A stretch of DNA of 41,998 nucleotides. Source: B16-G9 sp964400655. GTDB lineage: Bacteria; Bacteroidota; Bacteroidia; Bacteroidales; F082. This document shows positions 1 through 8,752 of the stretch, piece by piece; within the stretch, counting starts at the first letter, position 1, and every line of letters starts with the position of its first letter. Below the pieces are notes generated by a model. The model did no database searches and was not told where the DNA came from. It was given only the letters and a program-made list of their open reading frames with translations. The translations under genes and the position numbers were made by a program. The stretch is from positions 1-41,998 of the forward strand of contig CAYNVN010000098.1 in NCBI GenBank assembly GCA_964400655.1, read 5' to 3'.

Positions 1-140
1 ATATCGTAAATAAAATCGGTATGGATAAGTGCACTGATGTCAAATCCCGGTTTTAATCTGCCGGGTTCATCAACATTGTTTTGGGCAAACAGATTGAACG
101 GGATGAGTAAGAGAAGTAAAAATTTCACAAAGGGCTTCAT
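1..140 (-). CDS. N-terminus of a secreted/outer-membrane protein (partial)
   Basis: Only the first 46 codons are in the window; the gene runs off the left edge. The start ATG is the complement of 138-140. The N-terminus has a lysine, a run of leucines and a Phe-Ala-Gln end (FNLFAQ), which is a standard Sec signal peptide cleaved before QNN. The mature start (GRLKPGFDIS...) is compatible with a barrel porin, but there is too little sequence to name a family. It begins 21 bases after the stop of the outer-membrane barrel gene at 162-899, on the same strand, so the two are probably cotranscribed. Confidence 0.65.
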   Translation of the reverse strand, partial: MKPFVKFLLLLLIPFNLFAQNNVDEPGRLKPGFDISALIHTDFIYD

Positions 141-161
141 AATTCTCAATTTTAGTGAGGG

Positions 162-899
162 TTATTTCTTGTTTTTTTCTTTTTCTTTTTTGGCTCTTTT
201 TGCCATGGCTTTTTTTGCACCAATGGGAAGCGTTACTTCAAAATACAATGCGCTGTTATTGGTGCCCGAAATTCCTTTATATACATTTACAAAACCAAAA
301 TAGTATCTTAACGAAAAAGTCATGCCGAGATCGTATTTGTTTTTTAGTTTATAACCGAGGCCTGCCATTATACCCGCATCAATGGGGTTGATTGCCTCTT
401 TGTTGTTCTCTTTATAAGTTACCGATTCATTATCGTTTGGTTCCCAGTTGTATTCCACAAACGATTTATACATCCAAACAGCCTGAATACCTGCCTCGGC
501 AAACAGATTGATTTTTGACCGGTATCTGATTAACACGGGAACCTGAAAGGCATTGATTTGCTGATGATAGGTTCCGTCGCCTTCATAACTTTTAGCCCCA
601 ATAGTTTCAAGATCGGAGAGGGTAAGTTTGTTGATTCCCAGATTGGATTTTACCAACACGCCGGTGTTGATGTACCACGGCTTTTTCAGTTTAATATCAA
701 AATAGAATCCCAAATTAAAATTTGATTCAAAACTATGAGATGAGAGCCCGCCTATTTTCGACCAGTTACCTCCGCCGATAAGTCCAAATTCAATTTGTCC
801 GCTATTTAATTTATCACCAAGAAGAAGTGATATTAGCACCTGCCCCGACATTTGCATGGTGGCTAAAAACAGGATTATAATAAGTAAGGATTTTTTCAT
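162..899 (-). CDS. outer-membrane beta-barrel protein (PorT-like / OMP_b-brl type)
   Basis: Predicted 245-residue protein starting at MKKSLLII (complement of 897-899); a longer reading from 935 adds 12 residues before the lysine of the signal peptide and is less likely. The signal peptide ends near MSGQ. The rest is alternating hydrophobic/aromatic strands with glycine turns (FGLIGGGNWSKIGG, GIMAGLGYKL, LGMTFSLRYYFGF), typical of the small 8-10 strand barrels common in Bacteroidota. The last strand EVTLPIGAKK is followed by about 17 residues that are mostly Lys, Ala, Arg and Glu, a basic tail unusual after the final barrel strand, where an aromatic end is expected. Function is unknown; a structural or adhesion role is possible. 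It is probably the first gene of a leftward operon with the partial gene at 1-140. Confidence 0.8.
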   Translation of the reverse strand: MKKSLLIIILFLATMQMSGQVLISLLLGDKLNSGQIEFGLIGGGNWSKIGGLSSHSFESNFNLGFYFDIKLKKPWYINTGVLVKSNLGINKLTLSDLETIGAKSYEGDGTYHQQINAFQVPVLIRYRSKINLFAEAGIQAVWMYKSFVEYNWEPNDNESVTYKENNKEAINPIDAGIMAGLGYKLKNKYDLGMTFSLRYYFGFVNVYKGISGTNNSALYFEVTLPIGAKKAMAKRAKKEKEKNKK

Positions 900-975
900 A
901 TATAATATGTTATTAGCAAATTTTCTGTTTTGCATGGTTAGATAAACTGATTTCAGGTATGTCGCCGTACGTATT

Positions 976-1020
976 AAAAGCAGGATTGTAACAGGTTTAG
1001 CCTGCCTGTAGCCTGCTTTT
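976..1020 (-). terminator. hairpin downstream of the RND operon
   Basis: A 9-base outer stem (976-984 with 1012-1020) contains an inner 5-base stem (991-995 with 1005-1009). It lies 23 bases after the stop of the TolC-like gene. The outer stem ends in four A:T pairs that supply a short U run on either strand. It is probably the operon terminator; the U tract on the minus strand is short, so this is moderate evidence. Confidence 0.5.
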
Positions 1021-1042
1021 TACGGGCAAACAGCAATAATAC

Positions 1043-2479
1043 CTATTTATTACGGGTTGAACCGGCTGCATTTTGCGACCGGATAAATGCCTGTTCTTCT
1101 TCGGGCGACAGCCATCCTCCGCCAAGTGCTTTATAAAGCGTAACATGGGCGTTTAGCATATCGCGTAGCGTTTGCGAATATTGTAATTGTGCTTCAAACG
1201 ACTGACGTTGTGATTCCAGTACTTCGAGATAACTGGTTTGACCTTTGTCGTATCTTTGCTCCGAAAGATACTCTGCATTGATGGCAGCAACATTTCTTTG
1301 TTTCTGGGCAGCCAATTCTTCTTTCAGGGTTTGTATGGCAATGAGGGCATCTTCCACCTCTTTAAATGCTCTGATGGCAACATTTTCATAATTTTTCAGC
1401 ATGGCATTGGTATTGGCTTTTTCAATCTCAACGCGGCGTTTGTTTTTTCCAAACTGGAACAGCGGCCCGGTTAACGATCCTGCCACAGCCCATGCAAGTC
1501 CTCCCGTATTAAATGCCATCAGGTCGTTGGTAGCATATCCCAGTAATCCGGTGATGTTGAGCGATGGCCAGCGCATGGCTTGAGCAGCACCAATCAGTGC
1601 ATTCTGAGCCTGATACAAAGCAAGGGCTTCCATTACATCGGGGCGGCGTAACAGTAATTCCGATGGAATTCCTTCAGGAATTTTAGGAGGTTCTGTTTGT
1701 TGGATAAGGGGAAGGCCTGTTAAAATTTCGTGTGGATAATGCCCCAGTAAAACACTTAATGAGCTTTCGGTAACTGCAACAGCCCTTTTATAAACGGGAA
1801 CAGCCGCTGCAGAAATGGCTCTTTGTATTTGTGCCTGATTTAGGTCGATTTCGGGAATAATGCCATAATTGTACCTTGATTGTATGATCATAAGGCCGCT
1901 GTCGCGTGAAGCCAGGGTTCTTTTTGATATTTCAAGTTTAGCCTTGTTGTCAAGCAGTGTAAAGTAGGTGGTGGCAACCTGTGAGATGAGTGCCATCTGT
2001 ATGGTTCTCATGCCGTATTCGGAGGCAAGTAAATCGGCTCTGGCCGATTCGTTCAGCCGGCGGTATTTTCCCCAGAAACCAATTTCCCAATACATTTCGG
2101 GATATGCAGAAAAATTGGAGGAGTTATTTTTGAACAACATGCCGCCTCCGAAATTCCCGCCTCCGGCATTGGCCGAAAAACCGAAAACAGGCCATTGGTC
2201 GGCTTTTGTAAAACCTACGTTTGCTTTTGCCGCTTCAATGCGTGCTGCGGCAATCAACAGGTCTTTATTGTTTCGCAGGGCTTCTGCAATAAGGGTATCC
2301 AAAACCGGATCGTTGTATAATTCCCACCATCTGAGGTTGACAACTGTGTCGGTGGTTGTGGAATCAAACCTGAATGTTTCGGGCCCCTGATATTCGGGTT
2401 GAACAAAGTCGGTACCCAATTTGCAGCCGGACAGCAACAAAAAGGAGCCAAGTATGAATATGCTTATAAGTTTTTTCAT
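1043..2479 (-). CDS. RND efflux outer-membrane factor, TolC/OprM (NodT) family lipoprotein
   Basis: 478 residues, the usual length for OprM/CusC-type channels. The signal peptide ends in a lipobox (LLLSGC, Cys19), so the protein is predicted to be lipid-anchored in the outer membrane. Two repeats of the outer membrane efflux protein domain are visible: residues about 55-250 (LRWWELYNDPVLDTLIAEALRNN) and about 255-455, with the typical IPSELLLRRPDVMEA join and the helical ARAD / AQAMRWPSL stretches. It forms the exit duct of a tripartite pump. The start follows the pump gene stop by 3 bases, so it is the last gene of the adaptor-pump-channel operon. The substrate cannot be read from the sequence. 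Confidence 0.95.
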   Translation of the reverse strand: MKKLISIFILGSFLLLSGCKLGTDFVQPEYQGPETFRFDSTTTDTVVNLRWWELYNDPVLDTLIAEALRNNKDLLIAAARIEAAKANVGFTKADQWPVFGFSANAGGGNFGGGMLFKNNSSNFSAYPEMYWEIGFWGKYRRLNESARADLLASEYGMRTIQMALISQVATTYFTLLDNKAKLEISKRTLASRDSGLMIIQSRYNYGIIPEIDLNQAQIQRAISAAAVPVYKRAVAVTESSLSVLLGHYPHEILTGLPLIQQTEPPKIPEGIPSELLLRRPDVMEALALYQAQNALIGAAQAMRWPSLNITGLLGYATNDLMAFNTGGLAWAVAGSLTGPLFQFGKNKRRVEIEKANTNAMLKNYENVAIRAFKEVEDALIAIQTLKEELAAQKQRNVAAINAEYLSEQRYDKGQTSYLEVLESQRQSFEAQLQYSQTLRDMLNAHVTLYKALGGGWLSPEEEQAFIRSQNAAGSTRNK

Positions 2480-2482
2480 GCT

Positions 2483-5400
2483 CTAATCGTTTTTAGCTTT
2501 GACAATTTGAGCTTCGGCAGCTTTTTGCTTATCTCTTTTCTTTTCATATCCTGCAATTTTTCCGATAAAAACAAACAGCATGGGGTAGAGGAAAACGCCG
2601 AGGAAGGTGGCAATGCTCATGCCGCCCAACAGTGCCATACCCATTACCTTACGAGCTTCGGCACCCGACCCGGTGGCAATAACCAACGGAAATACACCGA
2701 GGATAAATGAAAATGCGGTCATCAGGATGGGACGGAACCTCGATTTGGCGGCGGCAATGGCGGCATCAAACAGGCTCAGGCCTTTTTTAAATTCATCGTT
2801 GGCAAATTCCACAATCAGAATGGCATTTTTGGCTGCCATACCGATGAGCATTACAAATGAAACCTGGGCAAAAATGTTGTTTTCAAATGTCGGGCTAAAA
2901 AGCCGACCCGCCCAAAGGGCAAACAGTGCCCCGAAAATGGCAAGTGGTGTTCCCAGCAGAATGGCAAACGGCAGCGACCAGCTTTCGTATTGTGCTGATA
3001 GAATCAGAAATACAAAGATTAGGGAGAAGGTAAGAATAAACATCAGCGACCCCGATGCCTTTTCTTCCTGATACGACATGGCATTCCAGGCATAACCCAT
3101 ATCCGAAGGTAATACCTCTTCGGCTACCTCTTTTAATGCCTGTCTGGCTTCATCGGAGGTGTAACCTTCAGCAGGGCCTCCCGTTACTTCTACCGACCGG
3201 TACAAGTTAAACCTTGAAGTATAATCGGGGCCTGAAATGGGTTTGACGGTTGCCAGTGTTGCCAGCGGAACCATTTTTCCGTGTTTGTTTTTAATAAAGA
3301 AACTGTTGATTTTTTCGGCATTAACTCTGTATTGCGGTTCGGCCTGGATGTAAGTTTTGTATAATCGTCCAAAGCGGGTGAAATCGTTAACATAAGCACC
3401 TCCCATAAAGGCCCCCACTGTAGTATATAGATCGTTGAGCCGTACACCCAGTTTCAGGGCTTTCTCTCTGTCTATATCCATAAAACGTTGGGGGACATTG
3501 GCCTGGAAAGTGGTGAATGCTTTACCGATTTCGGGTCGTTGGTTTGCCACCTTGATAAATTTCATGGCATTTGCAGCAAGGTACGCAGGAGTATTTCCTG
3601 CCCTGTCCTGTAACATAATACTGAAGCCCGAACCATTTCCCAGCCCGGGAATGGCAGGAGGGCCAAAAGCAAATGCCTGGGCGCTTTTTATATTGACAGC
3701 CAGTTTTTTATTAACCTGATTAATAATTTCTTCGGCGGTGTATTTTCTTTCCGACCAATTTTTTAACGAAACAAAAAGAAAACCGGTATTGGAGGTCATG
3801 GCTCCCGATAAGATACTGTAACCGGTGGCGGTGGTAACATATTCCACTTCGTCAAAATCCATCAGGATTTTTTCTATTTTTTTGGTAACGATATCGGAAC
3901 GCCGGATAGAGGCGGCATCAGGAAGTTGAACGTTGACAAAGAAATAGCCCATATCTTCTTCAGGAATGAATCCGCCCGGTACCATCGATCCGAAAATGCC
4001 GGCAGCAACTGATACAATAAGTATAAATATTACACTGCGTTTTAGTTTACGTGCTACCACGCTGGTAAAGCTCATATATGAGTCGGTGCTTTTATCCATG
4101 CTGCCGTTGAATTTCTTAAAAAACCATCCCAACGGACCTTTGTATGGTTTGGGTTCCTTTAACAGCAATGAACAGAGTGCCGGACTGAGTGTTAGTGCAT
4201 TGACCGATGAAACGATAACCGATACCACGATGGTAATGGCAAATTGCTGATAAAGGATACCGGTTATACCGGCCATTCCCGCAACCGGGATAAATACAGC
4301 AATAAGTACAAGGGTTGTGGCAATTACCGGTGCCGTTACTTTTTGCATGGCATCTAGTGTGGCTTGTTTGGCGTTCATCCCTTTGGCAATGTTCACCTGT
4401 ACGGCTTCCACCACCACAATGGCATCATCCACTACAATCCCGATTGCCAGTACCAGCCCCAGCAACGACAAAACATTGATGGTAAAGCCAAGCATGGGGA
4501 AAAAGATAAAAGCACCGATTAAAGAAACGGGAATGGCCATGGTGGGGATTAGTGTTGCCCGCCAGTCCTGAATAAAAATAAACACCACCAGAATTACAAG
4601 GATAAGTGCAATGATAAGGGTAACCACAATATCTTTAATACCGGCATCAATGGCTTTGGTGGTATCCATTGATACGGTGTATTTGATGCTTTCCGGAAAG
4701 TTTTTAGCCAGTTTATCCATTTCATCCCTGATGCTTTGGGCCAGTTCCACGGCATTGGAGCCGGGTGCCTGGTACAGGGCAATGATGGCGGAGGTTTTTC
4801 CGTTAAGGCGCGGTATCATGTTATAGGTTTCCACACCCAGATTGATGGTGGCCACATCGCGCAGTTTTATTTGCGAACCGTCGGGTTGTGTTCTTACAAC
4901 AATCTCGCCAAATGCTTCCGGCGAATTAAAGCGGTCGGGCATACGAACGGTATAGGTAAATTCTGTTTCGGGCGGAGCCGGCTCAGCTCCGAATTTTCCT
5001 CCCGGAACAATCACGTTTTGTTCGTTAATGGCGTTGATGATCTCGGGAACCGTAAGTCCCATTTGTGCCCAACGGTCGGGTTTTACCCAGATACGCATGG
5101 AGTAATCGGAAGCCCCCAGCACATCTACACGGCCTATACCTTTAACCCTTGCCAACTGGTCTTTGATATTGATTAGGGCATAGTTGCCGAGAAAATCCTG
5201 GTCGTAACGTCCGTCGGAAGTGAGGGTAACCAGTAACAAAATATTGGGTAGCGATTTTTGGGTGGTTACACCAAACTTGGTAACGGCTGTCGGTAGTTTT
5301 GCCGAAGCTGCCGAAACCCTGTTCTGGGTAAGTACGGTGTTCATATCGGGGTCGGTACCTACTTCAAAAGATACCTCAATGGTCATGGTTCCGTCGTTGG

Positions 5401-5659
5401 CATTGGTGGATCTCATATAGATCATGTTATCCACGCCGTTTATTTGCTGTTCAAGCGGAGTAGCTACCGATTCCTCCACATTGATGGCGTTGGCACCGGT
5501 ATAGCTGGCCCTTACCTGAACAATGGGAGGGGTTAGGTTAGGATATTGCTCAATGGGAAGTTTTACGAGCGATGACAGCCCTACAATCACAATAACAATT
5601 GCGATGACCATGGCCACAATGGGACGATGTACAAAAAAGTTTCCTTTATTCTCAGCCAT
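2483..5659 (-). CDS. RND multidrug efflux permease, AcrB/MexB (HAE1) family
   Basis: 1058 residues, full length for the hydrophobe/amphiphile efflux-1 subfamily. It starts FFVHRPIVAMVIAIVIVIVGL (TM1), then the porter domains with IEQYPNLTPPIVQV. TM4 carries the paired aspartates of the proton relay in GIVVDDAIVVVE, near residue 405. The repeated second half has its own porter region and TM8-12 (SLPFAILLGTPLAIFGAL, GMAAKNAILIVEFA). The Asp pair and length argue for a drug/solvent/bile-type exporter rather than a metal (CusA) pump. It exchanges periplasmic or membrane substrates for protons and hands them to the TolC-like partner. It is 2 bases after the adaptor stop and 3 bases before the channel gene. 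No TetR or MarR regulator is adjacent. Confidence 0.97.
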   Translation of the reverse strand: MAENKGNFFVHRPIVAMVIAIVIVIVGLSSLVKLPIEQYPNLTPPIVQVRASYTGANAINVEESVATPLEQQINGVDNMIYMRSTNANDGTMTIEVSFEVGTDPDMNTVLTQNRVSAASAKLPTAVTKFGVTTQKSLPNILLLVTLTSDGRYDQDFLGNYALINIKDQLARVKGIGRVDVLGASDYSMRIWVKPDRWAQMGLTVPEIINAINEQNVIVPGGKFGAEPAPPETEFTYTVRMPDRFNSPEAFGEIVVRTQPDGSQIKLRDVATINLGVETYNMIPRLNGKTSAIIALYQAPGSNAVELAQSIRDEMDKLAKNFPESIKYTVSMDTTKAIDAGIKDIVVTLIIALILVILVVFIFIQDWRATLIPTMAIPVSLIGAFIFFPMLGFTINVLSLLGLVLAIGIVVDDAIVVVEAVQVNIAKGMNAKQATLDAMQKVTAPVIATTLVLIAVFIPVAGMAGITGILYQQFAITIVVSVIVSSVNALTLSPALCSLLLKEPKPYKGPLGWFFKKFNGSMDKSTDSYMSFTSVVARKLKRSVIFILIVSVAAGIFGSMVPGGFIPEEDMGYFFVNVQLPDAASIRRSDIVTKKIEKILMDFDEVEYVTTATGYSILSGAMTSNTGFLFVSLKNWSERKYTAEEIINQVNKKLAVNIKSAQAFAFGPPAIPGLGNGSGFSIMLQDRAGNTPAYLAANAMKFIKVANQRPEIGKAFTTFQANVPQRFMDIDREKALKLGVRLNDLYTTVGAFMGGAYVNDFTRFGRLYKTYIQAEPQYRVNAEKINSFFIKNKHGKMVPLATLATVKPISGPDYTSRFNLYRSVEVTGGPAEGYTSDEARQALKEVAEEVLPSDMGYAWNAMSYQEEKASGSLMFILTFSLIFVFLILSAQYESWSLPFAILLGTPLAIFGALFALWAGRLFSPTFENNIFAQVSFVMLIGMAAKNAILIVEFANDEFKKGLSLFDAAIAAAKSRFRPILMTAFSFILGVFPLVIATGSGAEARKVMGMALLGGMSIATFLGVFLYPMLFVFIGKIAGYEKKRDKQKAAEAQIVKAKND

Positions 5660-5661
5660 GA

Positions 5662-6828
5662 TTAATTGTGTTGCATTTCTGATCTGCTTTTAAACTCAGT
5701 GATAACAGGTTCTATTTTCATGCCTGAACCTACTTTTTGGAGGGCATCAATAACAATTTTGTCTCCGGCTTTAAGTCCTTTGGTTACCAGTACCAAATCG
5801 TTAATATTTTCGCCTATTGAGACTTGTTTGTTTTTAACCGTATCGTTGTTAACAACATAAACCGAGTATTGCCCCTGAAGTTCCATAACGCATCGTTGCG
5901 GAATGAGTAAAGCATCTTTTACATCTTTAACCTTTACAACAACTTTGGCATATTGTCCCGGTTTTAATAACCGTTCGGGATTGGGAAAGGTGGTTTGAAC
6001 CAGTAACGATCCGGTTTGCGGGTCAACTTCGCGGTTGATAAAGTTTATCCAGCCTTTATATTTAAATGTGGAACCGTCGGCAAGGATAAGTTGTAGATTG
6101 TTGTGTTCTGTGGTGTCGGTTTGTTTTTTGTTTGGTTTGTTATTAATGATTTTACGGAATGCTCTAATATATTCGGCTTCGGGAAGGAAAAATTCAACCC
6201 GTACCGTATCAATGGTGGAAACCGTATTCAGTATGACCGGGTTGGGTGATTGTCCAACAAATTCACCAACTCGTGCTTTGGTTTTTCCGATGGTACCTGT
6301 TAAAGGTGATTTTATCCAACAGTAACTAAGGTTTATTTTGGCGTATCGCAGGTTTGCTTCCATGGCCTGAACGTAGGAAAGAGCGGCATTGTATTCAGCC
6401 CTGGCTGCATCCAAATCGCTTTTACTTACCGCGTTTATCTCAGCAAGGGGTTTAATTCTGTTCAAATCGCTTTCGGCTTTGGTAAGCGCTGTTTTTGCTT
6501 CGGCAAGATTGCTTTGCTGTGTGGCTACTTTGGCTTCAAAAGGTGCAGGGTCGATGGTATAAAGTAACTGGCCTTTTTTTACGCCAAAACCTTCATGAAA
6601 ATGGATGCCTGTCAGAAAACCGGTTACCCTTGCCCTGATGGGGATGTCGGAATATCCATATACCTGACCGACAAATTCTTTGTAAACGGGAACATCTTTC
6701 TGAATTACTTCAACTACCGGAATTTTTGCCGGCGGGGCTATATTTTGTTTTTTTTGAGAACAGGATATTAGCAGAGAAAATACTACGGATCCAAGAAATA
6801 ATAAAAACGTAATTTTATACTTCATCAT
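5662..6828 (-). CDS. RND efflux periplasmic adaptor (membrane fusion protein, AcrA type)
   Basis: 388 residues. The signal peptide ends in a lipobox (LLISC, Cys23 from the first of two adjacent Met codons), so a lipid anchor is predicted. Domains in order: first half-lipoyl/beta strand (IRARVTGFLTGIHFHEGFGVKKGQLLYTID), alpha-helical hairpin about residues 90-160 rich in Ala/Glu/Lys, second lipoyl half (IKSPLTGTIGKTKARVGEFV), beta-barrel domain (GKINFINREVDPQTGSLLVQTTFPNPERLLKPGQ-like stretch), and a membrane-proximal domain. It bridges pump and outer channel. It is the first gene of the operon and has a -7-like TACTTTTG about 28 bases upstream. Confidence 0.96.
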   Translation of the reverse strand: MMKYKITFLLFLGSVVFSLLISCSQKKQNIAPPAKIPVVEVIQKDVPVYKEFVGQVYGYSDIPIRARVTGFLTGIHFHEGFGVKKGQLLYTIDPAPFEAKVATQQSNLAEAKTALTKAESDLNRIKPLAEINAVSKSDLDAARAEYNAALSYVQAMEANLRYAKINLSYCWIKSPLTGTIGKTKARVGEFVGQSPNPVILNTVSTIDTVRVEFFLPEAEYIRAFRKIINNKPNKKQTDTTEHNNLQLILADGSTFKYKGWINFINREVDPQTGSLLVQTTFPNPERLLKPGQYAKVVVKVKDVKDALLIPQRCVMELQGQYSVYVVNNDTVKNKQVSIGENINDLVLVTKGLKAGDKIVIDALQKVGSGMKIEPVITEFKSRSEMQHN

Positions 6829-6855
6829 GAATTATTTATGAATAGTGTTGAAAAA

Positions 6856-6863
6856 CAAAAGTA
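6856..6863 (-). promoter_or_regulatory. Bacteroidota -7 element for the RND efflux operon
   Basis: Read on the minus strand this is TACTTTTG, an exact match to the Bacteroidota primary-sigma -7 consensus TAnnTTTG. It would give a start site about 20 bases before the adaptor ATG. I see no good -33 TTTG at the usual 19-20 base spacing, so this rests on the -7 element alone. Confidence 0.5.
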
Positions 6864-6981
6864 CTAAAAATTAGCTTTGTTAGTTTATTGAGTGTAGGTA
6901 ATCCTAATATAAATCTTTTGGTAAGACGATTGCCGTGCAGGATGAATCACGCTTGTGGGTGTAGGGATATTAATTTATGAA

Positions 6982-7030
6982 TTGTCCTGATATAGGTTGA
7001 TTCTTTCTTAGTCAACCTATATCAGGACAA
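6982..7030. repeat. perfect 19-base inverted repeat (terminator-like or remnant element)
   Basis: Left arm 6982-7000 and right arm 7012-7030 are exact reverse complements with an 11-base loop. It lies 38 bases downstream of the osmC-like stop, so it may be its terminator. However, a U run follows only on the plus strand (7037 onward, imperfect), and the arms are A+T/G+C mixed rather than GC-clamped. A perfect 19-base match is longer than most terminators and could also be the two ends of a deleted mobile element. Apart from this and the promoter at 6856, the gap 6829-7067 shows nothing. Confidence 0.6.
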
Positions 7031-7067
7031 GTTGCATTTTTTAGATAAATGGTTAAACTGTTTTTTT

Positions 7068-7526
7068 TTAGTTTGAATTGATAACAATTTTTGTTTGCGT
7101 TTTCATGTTATCGGTAACGGGGCATCTGCGTTCGGTTTCATTCAGCCATTTTTGACGCTGCAGTTTTGTTACGAGCCCTTCAAATTTTGTTTCAATGTTT
7201 ACATTAATATTTTCAAATCCCGCTCTGTTATTGGTAATGTATCCCATAAAATGGGCGGCATCCATATTTCCTTCAATGCTTATTTTCATCTGTTTTAAAA
7301 CCAAACCCTGCTCTTTTGCAACGGTGTGTCCGGTCATATTAAGACAGCCTGCCAACGCCATCAGTAATACCTGAATGGGTGAAGGCCCCTCATCGGTTCC
7401 GCCCATGTTTGCAGGTTCATCAATGGTTAAAGTAAATTTACCGGCCTTCAAATTAATCTTTGATGCCGTTTCGCTGATGCCTTCTATTTTTACATTTACC
7501 GGAATGGTAATTTCATTTTTATTCAT
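7068..7526 (-). CDS. OsmC family protein (thiol peroxidase-like)
   Basis: 152 residues, normal for OsmC/Ohr/YhfA-like proteins. The family core GGTDEGPSPIQVLLMALAGC is present with the first reactive cysteine at residue 61, and the second cysteine is at 135 in RRCPVTDN. These two form the redox pair that reduces organic hydroperoxides in OsmC and Ohr. The pattern RCPV near the end is closer to the YhfA/OsmC-like group than to strict Ohr, so the natural substrate is uncertain. It is a single cytoplasmic gene with no signal peptide, separated from galM by a divergent 195-base promoter region. Confidence 0.9.
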   Translation of the reverse strand: MNKNEITIPVNVKIEGISETASKINLKAGKFTLTIDEPANMGGTDEGPSPIQVLLMALAGCLNMTGHTVAKEQGLVLKQMKISIEGNMDAAHFMGYITNNRAGFENINVNIETKFEGLVTKLQRQKWLNETERRCPVTDNMKTQTKIVINSN

Positions 7527-7690
7527 ACTGTTAATGATTTAATAATTAAAATGCAATAATAGTGTATATTCTGATTAAAACAGAAATTAATTTTATGTTA
7601 CTTTTAATACTTTGAGGTTGTTTTTTAAAAATTCCGACAAAAATTTGGATATTAATGCTTCAGGTTCAAATCATAATCTTTTGCTTTGAG

Positions 7691-7698
7691 TAACTTTG
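7691..7698 (+). promoter_or_regulatory. -7 element for galM and the glycosyltransferase
   Basis: TAACTTTG matches TAnnTTTG exactly and sits 24 bases before the galM ATG, which gives a leader of about 18 bases. There is no clear -33 element at standard spacing. Confidence 0.5.
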
Positions 7699-7721
7699 CA
7701 CGATAAAGGATTAGAAAAATT

Positions 7722-8747
7722 ATGGAAAAAGAAATTTATACCATGCCTGACGGCCGTTCGATAAAAGAATATACGCTTACCAACAACAAAGGCATCACCG
7801 TTAAAATATTGAATTACGGTGCCATTATTACTTCAATGATAACTCCCGACAAAAACGGAAACCTGAAAGATATTGTTTTGGGATTTGATAATATTGAACC
7901 CTATCTTGAAAACCCGCCCTATTTCGGGGCGATTATCGGGAGGGTGGCTAACAGAATAAGCGGGTGCACTTTTAAAATAGGAACTGAACAGTACACCCTG
8001 AATAGTAAATTCGATAATTTTACCCTGCACGGAGGTGTTACGGGTTTTGACAAAAAGCTGTGGGATGCGGTACCTTATAAAATAGAAGGGGAGCAGGGAG
8101 TTGAACTTAGTTACTTAAGTCCCGACGGGGAGGAGGGGTTTCCCGGCAACCTTCAGGTTCGAATCATTTACAGGTTAAACGATAAAAATGAGTTTTATAC
8201 CGAATATTTTGCCACTACCGATGCCCCCACTCATGTTAACCTAACCAATCATGCCTACTTTAATTTTTCGGGTAAGGAAGACATATACGACCACCGGTTG
8301 TTGATTCTGGCTGATAAAATTACCGAAACCGATGATAATATTCTGCCTACGGGCGGGTATATCAACATTGATAACACTCCTTTTGATTTTAAAAAGATGC
8401 ACGCCATTGGCGATAGTATCAATGAAACCGAAGTGGGTTACGATCATTGTTTTGTTTTTGACAAACCTGAAAACGACCTGGCACCCGCAGCCAAAGTGTA
8501 TGACCCCGACAGTGGCAGGATTGTGGAATTTTTTACCACCTATCCTTCGCTGCAGTTTTATACCGCCAACTATCTTAAAGGAATAAAAGGTAAAGACGGC
8601 AGGATTTATCAAAACCACGAAGCTTTTTGTCTGGAAACACAAAACCTGCCGGATGCCTGTAACCGGCCCGAGTTTCCTTCCACGCTGTTAAATCCCGATG
8701 ATATATATTCGCATTTGACCGTTTTACGTTTTGGGGTTGCCGAATAA
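7722..8747 (+). CDS. galM: aldose 1-epimerase (galactose mutarotase)
   Basis: 341 residues, usual GalM length, no signal peptide. It interconverts alpha and beta anomers of galactose/glucose for the Leloir pathway. The catalytic residues are recognisable by context: His103 in TLHGGVTGFD, His177 in NLTNHAYFNF (general acid), and Glu305 in FCLETQNLPDACNRPEFP (general base). The substrate Arg lies in IIGRVANRIS. The fold is a single beta-sandwich throughout. The downstream membrane protein starts 5 bases after the stop, so the two are cotranscribed. The lack of a signal peptide argues for a cytoplasmic enzyme rather than the exported mutarotases found in polysaccharide loci. Confidence 0.96.
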   Translation: MEKEIYTMPDGRSIKEYTLTNNKGITVKILNYGAIITSMITPDKNGNLKDIVLGFDNIEPYLENPPYFGAIIGRVANRISGCTFKIGTEQYTLNSKFDNFTLHGGVTGFDKKLWDAVPYKIEGEQGVELSYLSPDGEEGFPGNLQVRIIYRLNDKNEFYTEYFATTDAPTHVNLTNHAYFNFSGKEDIYDHRLLILADKITETDDNILPTGGYINIDNTPFDFKKMHAIGDSINETEVGYDHCFVFDKPENDLAPAAKVYDPDSGRIVEFFTTYPSLQFYTANYLKGIKGKDGRIYQNHEAFCLETQNLPDACNRPEFPSTLLNPDDIYSHLTVLRFGVAE

Positions 8748-8752
8748 CCGGT

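Noticed and set aside
6982..7030. Complete insertion sequence
   Set aside because: Only 49 bases with an 11-base loop; no transposase or target duplication can be seen, so it is listed only as an inverted repeat.
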